Assembly: GCA_029876055.1 (NCBI GenBank)
Contig: CM056877.1
Span: 2,728,001-2,792,000 of the forward strand
Direction: 5' to 3'
Source: Madurella fahalii
Lineage: Eukaryota; Ascomycota; Sordariomycetes; Sordariales
Length of the DNA: 64,000 nt
Shown: positions 44,950 to 56,254 of the stretch, in pieces
Layout of the letters: every line of letters starts with the position of its first letter
Position numbering within the stretch: position 1 is the first letter of the stretch
Program-made: the position numbers and the translations under genes
Notes under the pieces: model-generated
Seen by the model: the letters and a program-made list of their open reading frames with translations, nothing else
Told to the model about the DNA's origin: nothing
The model's database searches: none

Positions 44950-45629
44950 ATGGCTCAGCAATCCACCGAAGCCTCTGCCAAACATCCCGACCCGTACAAG
45001 GAGGCCAACCTTGACACCGGGGTGTCGTTGGAGCAGAAGATCCACGACCTCAGCAGTTTCATGTCACGCTGCAAGTTTGGCATGATGACCACTCGCGATG
45101 CCACATCTGGAAACTTGGTGTCCAGGTGCATGGCACTGGCAGCCCAAGTAAGCCTTGGCCCGGGATCCCCGACAAGAAGAGATCATTATATCGCTAACGC
45201 TATGGGCAGGAAACTGGTGGCATCGATCTTCTGTTCCACACCAACACCGAATCCGGAAAAACTGATGATCTAGCCAATGATTCCCACATCAATATCAGCT
45301 TCCTGAACTACGCCGGCGAGTGGGCGTCGGTCAGTGGCTTTGCCAACGTCGTCGTTGACCGGTCCCTCGTCAAGAAGCATTACAGCCCCGATCTGAAGGC
45401 TTGGTTGGGAGACCTGGGAGATGGGATTCATGACGGAAGTGAGAATGATCCCCGCATAGGGATCATTCGTGTCAAGATGACCACGGCCCATTATTGCATT
45501 TCCTCTAAGACCATGATTGGCCAAATGGCCGAGATCGCCCATGGAACTGTGACGGGAAAGCCGGCCGCGGTGAACAAGATGCGCGAAATCAGCGAGGCGG
45601 AGGTCAAGGAATGGAGAGCGTCGCATTAA
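44950..45629 (+). CDS. bli-3: BLI-3-like FMN-binding (pyridoxamine oxidase-fold) protein (two exons)
   Basis: Exons 44950-45147 and 45210-45629; 618 nt, 205 aa. The split-barrel flavin fold of the general-stress-protein-26/PNPOx family is visible: LEQKIHDLSSFMSRCKFGMMTT, LVSRCMALAAQ joined across the intron to ETGGIDLLFHTNTESGK, HINISFLNYAGEWASVSG, YSPDLKAWLGDLGDG and RIGIIRVKMTTAHYC. The layout matches Neurospora blue-light-inducible protein BLI-3, whose enzymatic role is not settled. It is cytosolic, with no targeting signal. Light induction is inferred from the family. Confidence 0.88.
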
Positions 45630-45777
45630 GAGCTTCTTCTACTGTTTCTTCCTGTCAACCTGGGAAATCTGTGCTGAGAAAGTATCGTGAATCGGGCATG
45701 GTCAATGGTTAGCAACGAGCTAGAATGCGCATTCTGGGAATTGAGTTTCTTGATCTTGTCAAGCTGGCGCCGTCTTC

Positions 45778-46698
45778 TCATTGCTTGCCCTGATACTCGG
45801 ATTTCCATATCCTGTCCCAGGTCTCCTTATTTACAGCAAACTCCCGGACGAACTCGTGCTCGAGTTCATGTGTTCTCCTTCCTAGGAGCACCAGACTGTG
45901 TAGCGGGGGTCCAAGCAGGTCATCTGCATCGCAGAGCTCCCTGAGTGTGCCGGCGACAAACTTCTCCGTCTTGCCGCCAACCCGAGCAGCACCGATTGCC
46001 AAACTATCAGGACCATAGACACCCTCTCCCTTCTCCTCTTCGATCTCGAGCATCTGCTTCGCGCAAGTGCCAACAGACATGTAGCGCGGCGGCTCATAGA
46101 TCTTCCTCCCGCGGGCCATGTTCTCGAGGCTCTGTTCCTTGACCTTTATATCCAACAGTACGAGCGTGTGCAGGCCGATCCCCCTGTTCTCCTTGATCCG
46201 GTCGTAGAAGCTCGCGGGCCTCCAACCCTCGGTAAAGAACACCATGCTGACCGTCTGGCCAAAGTTGTACAGTTGCAAACCCGCCGCGCCGATTCCCGAC
46301 ATGATGGATGCGTTCGGGACTGTCCGCACGGAGATGCCGAGCTCACGCGCCCGAAGAACAAGGTCTGTGTGCGTGGTCGCACCGAAGGGGTCCCCCACGA
46401 CGAGGAAGGCAACATCAACAGTGTCGGCGTCGCGCAGAATCTCGTCGCTGTTGGACTCGACCATCTCGCGGTCGGCGACCACAATTGAGCGACCATAGTA
46501 GGATTCCTACTGTGTATTAGCGTTAGCCCAAACCGTGGTATGGGGAGAGAGGGCACGGCGTACGAGGACAGATTGGTCCACGAGGAGGATGCTGGTGTAA
46601 GCCTCGAGATACACCCGCGAAGCCTTCTTGACAATCTCCAGGCCCTTGACGGTGATATCCGTCTCGTCTGAGAGACCGAGGCCTACTAGATAAAGCAT
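45778..46698 (-). CDS. DPH5: Diphthine synthase (two exons)
   Basis: Exon 1 46698-46564, 57-nt intron (GTACGC...CAGTAG), exon 2 46506-45778; 864 nt, 287 aa, close to the family length. It is an S-adenosylmethionine-dependent methyltransferase that methylates the histidine-derived precursor on elongation factor 2 in diphthamide synthesis. It starts MLYLVGLGLSDETDITVKGL and carries LVVGDPFGATTHTDL, NASIMSGIGAAGLQLYNFGQ and FFTEGWRPASFYDRI, all diagnostic for DPH5. The intron joins DQSVL to ESYYGRS exactly where yeast and human proteins are continuous. Confidence 0.95.
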
Positions 46699-47207
46699 CT
46701 TGACTGCCGAGCGGGGAGATCGAAGTTATGCCCCGTAGAGACTTGGAAAGGGAGCGAAGAGGTTTTGATGGCGGGGCAGAGATAAGATAGCACGTTCATC
46801 GTCCAGGGTGGGACATAGGTGTTCCCCACTACCCCGCCAACAGTCGGAGCTGTTACTTGTTACCTGACCTTACAATTCTCTGACTCTCGGGGAATTAATA
46901 TAGATTCTCCGTCAGCGTGTTGTTCTTTCATGTGGCTGCTTTACCTCGCCTGATATACCCAGGTTACAATGAAAACAAGAGAATAGGAATCGAAGAGATA
47001 GGAAATAGATGTCAGTTCGAAACTTGACCTCCCCTGAATGGAATTGTGTCAATCGGTTGCAAGGATGTTTTATTGGTAGAGTTGCTTGGCTCGTCCGGCT
47101 GGTCAAAGCTGCCCCTCCAAAATTCGGAAGCTCCAAGGATCGACCGCTAGCGCTCCCACTCCCCCCGGGCTGATTACTCTCCAAACAACAAATCAACGAT
47201 TAACATC
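46699..47207. promoter_or_regulatory. Divergent promoter between DPH5 and SNU23
   Basis: 509 nt between the two start codons. No other gene seen. Confidence 0.5.
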
Positions 47208-47918
47208 ATGTCTAATAAAGGCTCCGCGTACGGCCAGGCGGCCGGCGATACCGACTTTAGGAAGAAGTACGACCTGGACGAATATGCCGCGAAAGCCAAG
47301 GAGCGGGAAGCCGCTGAGAAGGAGGAGCGCAAGGCGCGATGGGAAGCCAAGATGGCGGGCAAGAAGTACTACAAGCCCATGGACGGAAGCGAAACGCTCA
47401 CGACGGCCCGCAACGCGACCCAAGACTTCAGCAAGCTCGTCGGCACGTCGACCCTAGTGCCTGCGGGCGCCGGCGTGGGCAAGCGCGGGCGCGGAGCCGG
47501 CTTCTACTGCGAGGCATGCGACTTGACATTCAAAGACAACCTCCAATGGGTGGAGCACACGAACAGCATGCAGCACCAGCGGAATATCGGCGCTACGGGC
47601 GAGGTACGCAAGGCCACGGCGGAGGACGTGCACGCGCGCATCGAGGCCTTGTGGCAGCGGGAGCAGGAGCGCAAGAAGGAGCAGATCATCTCGCTACACG
47701 AGAGATTAGCAGTCCGCAAGGAGGAGGAAGAGAAGGAGAGGGAAGAGAAGCGGCGGAAGCGGAAAGAAGCAGAGGAGCGGAGAAGACTAGACAAAGAGAC
47801 GGCAGCTAAAGTCAAGACAGAATACGGCGAGGATGTCCGGATCGAGGGCGAGCACGATGAAGACGACATGATGGCTGCCATGGGATTCACGGGATTTGGT
47901 AGCACCGCCAAAAAGTGA
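47208..47918 (+). CDS. SNU23: U4/U6.U5 tri-snRNP zinc-finger protein SNU23 (ZMAT2 homologue)
   Basis: A single exon, 236 aa. An N-terminal DTDFRKKYDLDEYAAKA motif precedes a matrin-type C2H2 zinc finger (YCEACDLTFKDNLQWVEHTNSMQHQR; Cys101, Cys104, His117, His123) and a long charged helix of E/K/R repeats. These three parts in this order are characteristic of Snu23/ZMAT2, a component of the spliceosomal B complex near the 5' splice site. The absence of introns is unremarkable. The C-terminus is MGFTGFGSTAKK. Confidence 0.93.
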   Translation: MSNKGSAYGQAAGDTDFRKKYDLDEYAAKAKEREAAEKEERKARWEAKMAGKKYYKPMDGSETLTTARNATQDFSKLVGTSTLVPAGAGVGKRGRGAGFYCEACDLTFKDNLQWVEHTNSMQHQRNIGATGEVRKATAEDVHARIEALWQREQERKKEQIISLHERLAVRKEEEEKEREEKRRKRKEAEERRRLDKETAAKVKTEYGEDVRIEGEHDEDDMMAAMGFTGFGSTAKK

Positions 47919-48606
47919 GCCACCACAAGCTGTGCTTTGATAGTGTTGGACAAGGGCCACAAAGATACCAAGCATGGGCAGGAGTTTGGAGTCTGAACGA
48001 GTTGCGCACATGTGTATTGTACTAGTATCGCTTTGAGCGAAGATAAACCATTTTTCTCCTTTTCATTCTGCTTCTGCGTTTTTGTATTACTTGTTCTGTC
48101 TCTTCAACCTATTTTCTTTTCTTTCTTGTTTTTCGTTCATATCCCTTGGGCGACCCAACACGCCTTGACATTGTTCATGCTACAGTTGTCAGTATGTACT
48201 GTACATCTGACATTACTACATGCGCTCCCAGTAAACGGGACGCCCCACCCCAGGCACGAAGCCGTAGCATTTCGTGGAACCCCGCCGCGCCGCATCCGCT
48301 TTGGTCGGTTGCTTTGACCGATGTGGCCATTATCGCGGACGCCTTTCCCGAACAAACAGCTCTAGGAAATTCTTGATTCTCTCGTCGTCCCCTTATTCTC
48401 GTTACCTTTGAACACCACAAAGCACCCCTAGCCGCATATCCGTGGATCGTATTAGAAACCGCATCGTCGACCGCTCTTCACCTCGCCGCGGATCACGACA
48501 AAGCGCCGTACCCAACCTCGTCGCTAATTTGCGTCCACTTTCCGAGAGTGGAATAGGAAGCAACCTTATAGGAGGAGAAGAGGCGGACATTCCCAAATCG
48601 CCAACT
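47919..48606. other. Intergenic: SNU23 3' flank and E2 promoter
   Basis: No gene. 48050-48135 is strongly pyrimidine-rich on plus, as in many fungal promoters and leaders. Confidence 0.4.
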
Positions 48607-49214
48607 ATGGCCAGTTCGGTGGCTGCCGCATCTTTGCTTGCACGGCAACTCAAGCAGATGCAGACGGCGAAGGACCTACCGGGCATCTCCTGCGGTTTGG
48701 TCAAAGACGACAACATCTTTGAGTGGGAAGTCATGTTGATGATTAGCGACGAGTGCAAATACTATGGAGGTAATGTCCGGTGCTCCGCGCGCCAAGGTGA
48801 TAGTTGCTATTTTCCCCTATTCCCTAGCTAATAGCCTTTCCTCTGGCAGGAGGCAACTTCCGCGCGCACCTGTCGTTTCCCCCGACCTACCCGCACATGC
48901 CGCCCAAGCTAGTCTTCCAGTCGCCAGTCCCGTTCCACCCAAACATCTACCCTAATGGCGAGCTGTGCATCAGTATCCTGCACCCGCCCGAGGAGGACAA
49001 GTACGGCTACGAGGCGGCCAGCGAGCGCTGGAGCCCCGTGCAGACCCCCGAGACGATCCTCCTTAGCGTCATCAGTCTGTTTGAGGACCCCAATGACGAG
49101 AGCCCCGCAAATGTCGAGGCGGCGCGGCTGCTGCGTGAGGAGAGGGCGGGCACCAACAAGGACTTTCGGCGGCGTTGCCGGAAATGTGTAAGGGAGAGCC
49201 TGGGGGAGGATTGA
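48607..49214 (+). CDS. Ubiquitin-conjugating enzyme E2, UBC7/UBC15 (UBE2G) type (two exons)
   Basis: Exons 48607-48769 and 48850-49214; 528 nt, 175 aa. The UBC fold is complete: FEWEVMLMI, FPPTYPHMPPKL, FHPNIYPNGELCISIL with the active cysteine at about residue 94. The acidic insert after it (HPPEEDKYGYEAASERWSP) is the extended loop specific to the UBE2G/Ubc7 group. It probably forms Lys48-linked chains, for instance in ER-associated degradation, but UBC7 and UBC15 subtypes cannot be separated here. The frame is open further upstream, but only through a non-ATG start, so ATG 48607 is chosen. Confidence 0.92.
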
Positions 49215-49470
49215 GCTGTGGGATAGCCAGAGGGGTTGTGAGTGAAGAGATAATGGGTATCAAAATTGGATGGCGTTGGGGGTGGGGAGATTTTACGCTT
49301 TGGAACAGGCGATGGGGTCTGATGGCAGGTTATGCTCGGTGTTAGCATATCTGCATGATTCTCCCAGAAGAGACCACAATGGGTTAATCGGCGACGCACC
49401 GAGCAGTAGCACATATTGCACGTGTAATCTCCACATATAACTCAATAATTTGCCCTCACAATCAAACGCT

Positions 49471-50904
49471 TCACGATACCAGCCCCATAACCGCCCCGAC
49501 CTTGGAATCCCACTCCTCATCCCACCGTCTACTCCCCTCCCGAACCGCCCCCTTCCTCAGACTCTCCAACTCCGCTTTGCCCCCATCCCCCAACAGGCGC
49601 ACCAAAATCTCCGCCAATTCCTCCGCCGTCTCAAATCCCCTCCCGTTCTCCCCCTCCCTCACCAGCTCCCCAAAGCTCTCATACCTCGAGTACGCCGCCA
49701 CCGGCAGGCCGGCGCCGAACATGTCGACCACCTTCATGGGCAGGTCCACGCCGGAGCTGCTCATGTGCAGACAGATGCCCAGCTCCGCGCAGGCCAGCAG
49801 GGCAGCGTAGTCGGGGAACGGCAGGAACGCCGTGGCGACCTTCACGTTGGGGAGCCGGCCCGCCCTCGTCAGCTCGGCGATGCGCCGCAGGTACGTCTCC
49901 TTTTGCGGGCCCTTGCCGGTGATGACCGCGAGGACGGGCTTGGCGTCGGCGGCGGGCGACGCGGCGTACCGCACGAGCGCGTCCAGGAGCAGGGAGAAGT
50001 CCTCGTCCGGGGTCCAGCTGGTGCTGCTGACGACGAGGCGCATGTCGCCGTTGACGAGGAGGCGGACAAAGGGTTGCTCGGCCTCCGGGAGCACGCGGGC
50101 GAGGATCTCGGCTCTTGCTGACGGGGAGCTGAGCGGCCGGAAGATGGCGGCCGGGCGGTCGTGCACGGCCATCATGGGCTGCGCGATGTTGTACGGGGGC
50201 CTGCGCAGCTGCCGCGCCATGGCGTTGGTCACAGTCAGGTGGAGGTGGCCCAGGCGGCCGAAGTAGCATTCGTAGAGCTTGGAGAGGGCGACGAGCGGGT
50301 GGTTGGCGCCCCGCGTCCCTGAAAGGATGGTCCAGCCGTAATTGTGCCAGTCGATTATGAGCTTGCTCTTGCGCAGGTAGGATACCAGGCTAGCGACGGC
50401 GAGGGTGGGGATGGAAGGGGGGTTCTGCACGAGGATCCATTGCGCTGGCGGCAGCCCGTGGGCGAGGAGACGGGTGAGGTGGTAGATCTGGTAGATAACC
50501 TTCCAGGGCGCAAATACGATGAAGGGAATGGACGGTGGCCTGCGTGGAGGAACCGGCAGGGAGTTGATGGTGATGTTGGGGTTGTCCCGCAAGTCGGGAT
50601 GAGGTAAACTCTCTATGATGCGAATCAGCAAGACCGAGGTGTGCTTCGTATTACAACGACCTAGCTTACCGAGGTACCCTAGCAAATTCACTTTCCCTCC
50701 ATGTTTGGCGATGCTCAGGGCGTGGTACGTCATGCGCGGACTGCGGCCAATGTCACCGAGGACGAGGACATGGACGGAAACACATCTCTCGGACGACCCC
50801 GCTGGGGGCTCATTGTACTCGGTTAGACCTAGAATTGAGTACGCAGCAAGCGCTATTAGGCCGAAGAAACAAAGAAGCAGGAAGTATATCAAGATTAAGA
50901 ACAT
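49471..50904 (-). CDS. ALG1: Beta-1,4-mannosyltransferase of N-glycan assembly (two exons)
   Basis: ALG1 transfers the first mannose from GDP-mannose to dolichol-PP-chitobiose on the cytosolic face of the ER. An uninterrupted frame runs 50904-49471, but a 57-nt in-frame intron (50669-50613, donor GTAAGC, acceptor ATAG) removes a 19-residue insertion and restores GYLESLPHPDL, as in homologues. Spliced length is 458 aa. An N-terminal TM anchor (LILIYFLLLCFFGLIALAAY) is followed by VLVLGDIGRSPRMTYHALS, the family's opening motif, then IDWHNYGWTI, SSTSWTPDEDFSLLL, GKGPQKETY and the nucleotide-sugar region LHMSSSGVDLPMKVVDMFG (GT33). Reading through the intron gives a viable longer protein, so both forms are possible. 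Confidence 0.93.
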   Translation of the reverse strand: MFLILIYFLLLCFFGLIALAAYSILGLTEYNEPPAGSSERCVSVHVLVLGDIGRSPRMTYHALSIAKHGGKVNLLGYLGKLGRCNTKHTSVLLIRIIESLPHPDLRDNPNITINSLPVPPRRPPSIPFIVFAPWKVIYQIYHLTRLLAHGLPPAQWILVQNPPSIPTLAVASLVSYLRKSKLIIDWHNYGWTILSGTRGANHPLVALSKLYECYFGRLGHLHLTVTNAMARQLRRPPYNIAQPMMAVHDRPAAIFRPLSSPSARAEILARVLPEAEQPFVRLLVNGDMRLVVSSTSWTPDEDFSLLLDALVRYAASPAADAKPVLAVITGKGPQKETYLRRIAELTRAGRLPNVKVATAFLPFPDYAALLACAELGICLHMSSSGVDLPMKVVDMFGAGLPVAAYSRYESFGELVREGENGRGFETAEELAEILVRLLGDGGKAELESLRKGAVREGSRRWDEEWDSKVGAVMGLVS

Positions 50905-51921
50905 CGTAGTATTACAGGGCGCCTCGGGTTCGATGTGGAAGCTGTCGGTTTTGAACAGCTGTCATCCGCGCTGGTCTGCTGGAATTGCACAACTTGCGGC
51001 ACTGAGCGCTCGGTCGGGAAACAAAAGGCCGGGCTAAGGGTTGCAGGTTACACCTGTCACAGCTACTTCGCCTTGCGATGCACCGGTGTTGAGTCCATCA
51101 GCCTTGTCGCGAGCTCGACGATGACGCTGTGAGGCGAGAATTGAGGCTGTCGACAATTTGACGATTGATATTGCTCCCATATTAACACCGATTATCTGGA
51201 ACAGGATGGTCACTTCTCCCTGCAGTTGATAACATTGGCGTTGCAGGGGAGCGGCCAGACTGCATGCATACAGCCAATCACAAATCCGGATCTCAACACT
51301 CGATGATAACCTTCCCCACCATAACCAGGTTCAGCTCAGGGGCCAGAATGGGAAGGCGGTGGTCGATGCCGCAACAAGGGGAAATGGGGGAGGGAAACCA
51401 GGACACCACAAGCAAGCAACACAATCGTGGCCGACGACGGAGCCGCCATCCCGCGACCACACTCGCTGCTTCTTAGCCCAAGGGCTTCAGGTTGAAACGG
51501 ATTGCACCGGCCTGGCCAGTCCCAGAAGGCCAGTCAACAAATCAACAAACTGAGGTCGGAATCCGATGTCTTGGTCTTGACAAAAAAGCACATTGCGATC
51601 GCAGACTTGGGCGCATTGCGTTTAGGTGAACCATCTACATTCCGGTTCTGCACCAACAATCGACCGAACCTCGACGTTAGAAGCGCCATTGCCGATCCCG
51701 AAGCTACATCCGACCCGCAAAACCATCCCGGACGGGCCTCCGGCCGGCGACAAGACCGCTGCCGCATCGCAGGCCCCTTCTGGGCCAACGATAATCCTTT
51801 CGATGCCCATTGAAAAATAAACCTGGGAGAGCCGACGATTCGACACTCCTTAAACTCGACGTTGCAGCCGTTCTCGTTCGGATAACTATAGGCTCGATTT
51901 TCGAACCGCGTCCGGAACAAA
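50905..51921. promoter_or_regulatory. 1-kb divergent promoter region between ALG1 and the CDF transporter
   Basis: No recognised gene. Open frames at 51534-51920 on minus lack family features. Confidence 0.4.
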
Positions 51922-53523
51922 ATGGCGTCCTACGCGTTGCCGGCGACTACGATACCTCAACACCACCACCATGTCTCTGACCATGGCTGCTCACACTCAC
52001 ATTCGCACTCGCACACATCTTCCTTGACCTCCCTGAGTCCGTCGCGGAGTCGCAAAGATTCGCGGGCCAACGGGGCGCACTCCCATATGCGGAGCCAACA
52101 GCGCGATGGCAACCATTCCCCCTATCGTGCAAACTCGAATGTGCCGATGCCGTTGAATCTCTCTTCGGCGCATTGGAGGACCGAGTCAACTCCCGGGGGA
52201 AGCAAGTGGTGACGCCCACAGCTGCCAGTTTTGGCGCGGTTGGCGTATACGAGCCTCCCGCTCCCGCAAGATCGCGGGCCCATTCACATTCACACTCACA
52301 CCATCACCACGACCATTCGGCCCAGCGCTCGAAGTTCACATCGCTTCTGCTTCAGTATACGTCTAGATGGCCGCTGCTCCACGCAGTGCTGACAGAGAAG
52401 GACTCTCGTCGGATATTCTACTTTATGAGGTTCGTAGCAACCCTGCTGTGAACAAGGGACAGATTTTACTAATCCCCTCTTCTACAGCTTGAACTTGTCA
52501 TTTATGGCCGTGCAAGCGTTCTACGGCTATGTGACGGACTCGCTAGGCCTCCTCAGCGACAGCATACACATGTTCTTTGACTGTGTGGCGCTTGCGATTG
52601 GGTTATTTGCCGCCGTCGCGAGCAAGTGGCCCCCTAGTGAAAGATTCCCGTACGGATTCGGCAAGATCGAGACGCTCAGCGGGTTTGGCAACGGCGTGTT
52701 CCTGATATTGATCAGCGTTGAGATTATGACCGAGGCGTGCGAGCGGATAATCGAAGGCAGAGAGACGAAACGGCTGGGCGAGCTGTTTATCGTCAGCACG
52801 CTTGGATTGGTGGTGAATTTGGTTGGGATGAAGGCCTTTGGGCACCACCATCATGGGCATGATCATGGCCATGGCCATTCCCACGGCTGTAACGGGCATG
52901 CCCACGGTCACAGCCACGAGCACTCGCACGATCATGAGCACCACGATAAGAACCATGGCCATGCCCACGGAGCGCATTCTCACGATAATGAGAACATGCA
53001 CGGCATCTATCTCCACGTGCTGGCTGACACGCTGGGTAGCGCCGCAGTCATCGCTTCGACGATCCTCACGCATTTTTGGAAGTGGTCGGGATGGGACCCG
53101 CTTGCATCCTTCCTCATCGCCGTCTTGATCCTGCTGTCAGCCCTGCCGCTTGTCAAGTCGTGCGCGCGAAGGCTGCTGCTGACGATCCCTCCTGAGATTG
53201 AGTACAACCTGCGCGACACGCTGTCTGGGATAACCGGGCTGCGGGGGGTGATCGGTTACGCGGCGCCTAAGTTCTGGATCGACGACCGGAACGCCGGAGA
53301 AGGGGTCCCTGGGAACAAGCTGCTGGGAGTCATGCATGTGGTGGCTGCGAGGGGTGCAGATATGGAGGACGTCCGCGACCGCGTCCGCAACTATCTACTC
53401 GGGAATAACATCGATGTTACGTTGCAGGTCGAGCGGGAGGGTGATCCGACCTGCTGGTGCGGAGTGGGACGGAGCGCGCTGTCGCAATTGCACAAGTCGA
53501 CGAAGAGCGTTAGCATCTTTTAG
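51922..53523 (+). CDS. CDF-family zinc transporter (Msc2/ZnT5-like), apparent 1-nt frameshift
   Basis: Exon 1 51922-52429, 58-nt intron (GTTCGT...CTACAG), exon 2 52488-53523; about 514 aa if the frame is restored. The N-terminus is His/Ser-rich (HSHSHSHTSS; HSHSHSHHHHDH). The membrane part has the CDF metal-site motifs HMFFD in TM2 and HVLAD in TM5, and a very His-rich cytosolic loop between TM4 and TM5 (HHHHGHDHGHGHSHG onward). Family members move zinc into the ER/Golgi lumen. The reading frame breaks in a GGGGG run at 52195-52199. One more G would join TESTPGG directly to KQVVTPTAASFG and give exon 1 the exact phase required by the intron. I therefore regard it as a sequencing slip or a recent frameshift rather than an intron. 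Confidence 0.85.
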
Positions 53524-55148
53524 CGAGGGGAGGTGGGGTCGGTTTAACCGCTTGTATCTTCGGTTTGGTATACAACTTGGATGCTGGATGTCTCTTTGGC
53601 TCGTACCGTTTCATGGTTTGGAGAGTCTTTTGGCCTTGCATTTCTCAATGTTGATTGAGCGGCACTGGAGGTGTTGCCCTCCCGCTTCGTTCTGTATGGG
53701 CGAGCGCTTACGGCTAGCTGGGATATTGTAGCGTTCGAAGCGAGGAGGGTCACGAATACCCTGTTGTACCTAGCGTTCATGTTGCTAATGACCCTACAGG
53801 ATGGTAATAGGATTCCGACTTGGCGGATTTTCTTTTCCTGTGCCGACTCTGAGTCAGATGTATCTACCCATCCACTAAAAGTACCGGGAGCATAGTAGCA
53901 GCGTCCTACCTCTTCCAAGCGAATCTTGCCTGGTGTGATGGCTGGAGGTCCCGTCAGGCGTCGAGTACCGGAACAGTACAACAGCCCGACCCGTTAACAG
54001 GGTTAGGGTTGCTCGACAAATGCGAATGCCGCACTTCCTCTCGCCCAAAATGGCGCATTCACATGCAAATCTATGACGAGGCTTGGCGTCCCTACCTTAT
54101 TTTTCGCCCTGCATGAGTTGTGCATTCGCACTGCTCGCCATCACGCGGCCCGGTCGCAAGAGCCGTCGCCCAGTCGATGCCAATTGGCTGGGAAATTCAG
54201 GCCTTTGCCTGCAGCCTCATCCATCCGTCCGGTTGCGTGGCATGCATATTGGCGTCAGAAGACGCCAGACCCCTCTGACGAAGATTGTAGCCACCTGCCC
54301 CTCAATGATGCCGAGGATCGATTCTGCAATTGCCGCCGTACCCCACGCCCAGCCCAGCCTGAACCCAAGGATCCACAAAGGGTTGCGGGAACGCTTGCTG
54401 TGAAGCTGGCCAAGGGTCCCTTTGGCTAAGCGAACGGGCACATAGCTCTTCAAGGAGGGAGCAGTTTGAACGGGTACACAGTAAGAAGCCGAACGACCGA
54501 GGGAGGCTGAAATAGATAGGATGAGGGGTAACAGTAGCCGGGACTGTCTAGCTCTCGATTCTGGCTTTTGCCCCTGGCAAGGAGCGGCGGCTCAGATGCT
54601 TTCAGCTCCAGTCAAAAGAACACAAAGGACATAAATTTTCGTATCCTTATATGTACATAGAAGAACGCGAATTAACCTGAGGCTGAGAACGAGGTTCTTG
54701 GCGTAAATCACCGAGTTCTTTCGAGGATCTGGGGTCTGCCAACGAAACAAAGGCGGGGCTTCCTTTTTGCCGAGGCTCTATCAAGTCCGGGCGGGTGACG
54801 TCCGTGGCTGAACGCTTGCCGTCGGCCGAGACTCTCAAAAACCCGCGCGTGAGCAACGGTCAAAATCACCTCCTCGCAACACCGGTTCCAACCGTGCAGC
54901 GCTAAATCGAACTGTCATTCAACTCTCCGCCAGATACGGCCCCGGTTCTGCTACGAGGATAATCAACACGTCTGCCACATCACCGATCGCTGTTGCGCTG
55001 GGGAAAGAGTTGCGCATAGGGACATCGCAGGACCGAAACTCTAAACCACTCGTCGGAACTCCGTCCCCTCCGTAGGACCGGTCTCTAAAACCGCTCTTTT
55101 TGCCCCTCCTCTTTCCCCTAATACCGCCCTTTCAGACACACAATCGCA
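53524..55148. other. 1.6-kb intergenic region with a telomere-like 12-mer
   Basis: No coding sequence supported. AGGGTTAGGGTT lies at 53999-54010, about 1.1 kb upstream of the carrier gene. Just before 55149 there is a C/T-rich leader. Confidence 0.4.
53999..54010 (-). promoter_or_regulatory. Telobox-like motif (AACCCTAACCCT on minus)
   Basis: Two exact copies of the fungal telomere hexamer in an internal site, with no longer array around it. Such teloboxes can bind TRF/Tbf1-type factors. Function here is inference. Confidence 0.4.
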
Positions 55149-56254
55149 ATGTCTTCGACACCATCACGGTCGCAGACGACGCTGCCCAGCGTTGTCGCTG
55201 AGAAGCTTCCCCACATCCCCGAAACCAAGGACGAGCTCAAGGCAGAAATCAAAGCTGAGGCAAAAGCAGCAGCGTCCACGGGCCTGGCACAACTACGATC
55301 ATTTGTTGCGGGGGGTTTCGGCGGCGTGTGCGCCGTTATCGTCGGGCATCCCTTTGACCTAGTCAAGGTGCGGCTGCAAACCGCCGAGAAGGGCGTCTAC
55401 TCGAGCGCAATCGATGTAGTTAAGAAGAGCGTGGCTAAAGATGGTCTGCGGCGGGGTCTCTATGCGGGTGTGAGCGCGCCGCTCGTGGGTGTGACGCCCA
55501 TGTGTGAGTCTCACTTGTATTTGCACTCGTCCCCTCCGTCCCTGCCCACAGAACACAACTAATCCCCTTCTTCTCTTCAGTCGCCGTCTCCTTCTGGGGT
55601 TACGATCTCGGCAAGTCCATCGTCCGCTCCACCAGCACGGTCGCCCCCGACGGCAACCTCTCGATCGCACAAATCTCAGCCGCCGGCTTCTTCTCGGCCA
55701 TCCCCATGACGGCCATCACGGCCCCCTTTGAGCGCGTCAAGGTCATCCTCCAAGTACAAGGCCAGAAGAAGCTCGCCCCCGGCGAGAAACCAAAGTACTC
55801 GGGCGGCGTCGACGTGGTCCGGCAGCTCTACAAGGAAGGCGGCGTGCGCTCCGTGTTCCGCGGCTCGGCCGCCACGTTGGCGCGCGACGGGCCCGGCTCG
55901 GCCGCCTACTTCGCCGCCTACGAGTACATCAAGAGGACGCTGACGCCGCGGGATCCCGTCACGGGCGAGGTCAGCGGTAAGCTCAGCCTGACGGCCGTCA
56001 CCTGCGCGGGCGCCGCGGCGGGCGTGGCCATGTGGACTCCCGTGTTCCCCATCGACACGGTCAAGAGCAGGCTGCAGACGGCCGAGGGCAACGTGACGAT
56101 CGGCGGCGTCGTGCGCGGCCTGTACAGCCAGGGCGGCCTCCGCGCCTTCTTCCCCGGCTTCGGCCCCGCGCTGGCGAGGGCCGTGCCCGCCAACGCCGCC
56201 ACCTTCTTGGGCGTCGAGCTCGCCCACCAGGCTATGAACAAGGTGTTTAACTAA
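55149..56254 (+). CDS. Mitochondrial carnitine/acylcarnitine carrier (two exons)
   Basis: Exons 55149-55503 and 55581-56254; 1029 nt, 342 aa. It carries the three tandem carrier repeats with signatures PFDLVKVRLQT, PFERVKVILQVQ and PIDTVKSRLQT, each followed by the usual glycine-rich turn. The N-terminal extension (SSTPSRSQTTLPSVVAEK, then an acidic/basic helix DELKAEIKAEAKAAA) and the matrix motifs match the acylcarnitine carriers of filamentous fungi (AcuH/Crc1 type), which exchange acylcarnitine for carnitine across the inner membrane for use of fatty acids and acetate. The intron (77 nt, GTGAGT...TTCAG) joins GVTPM to FAVSFWGYD. Confidence 0.92.

Noticed and set aside
53999..54010. Proximity to a chromosome end
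   Set aside because: Only two hexamer units are present, within a block of housekeeping genes; not a telomere.
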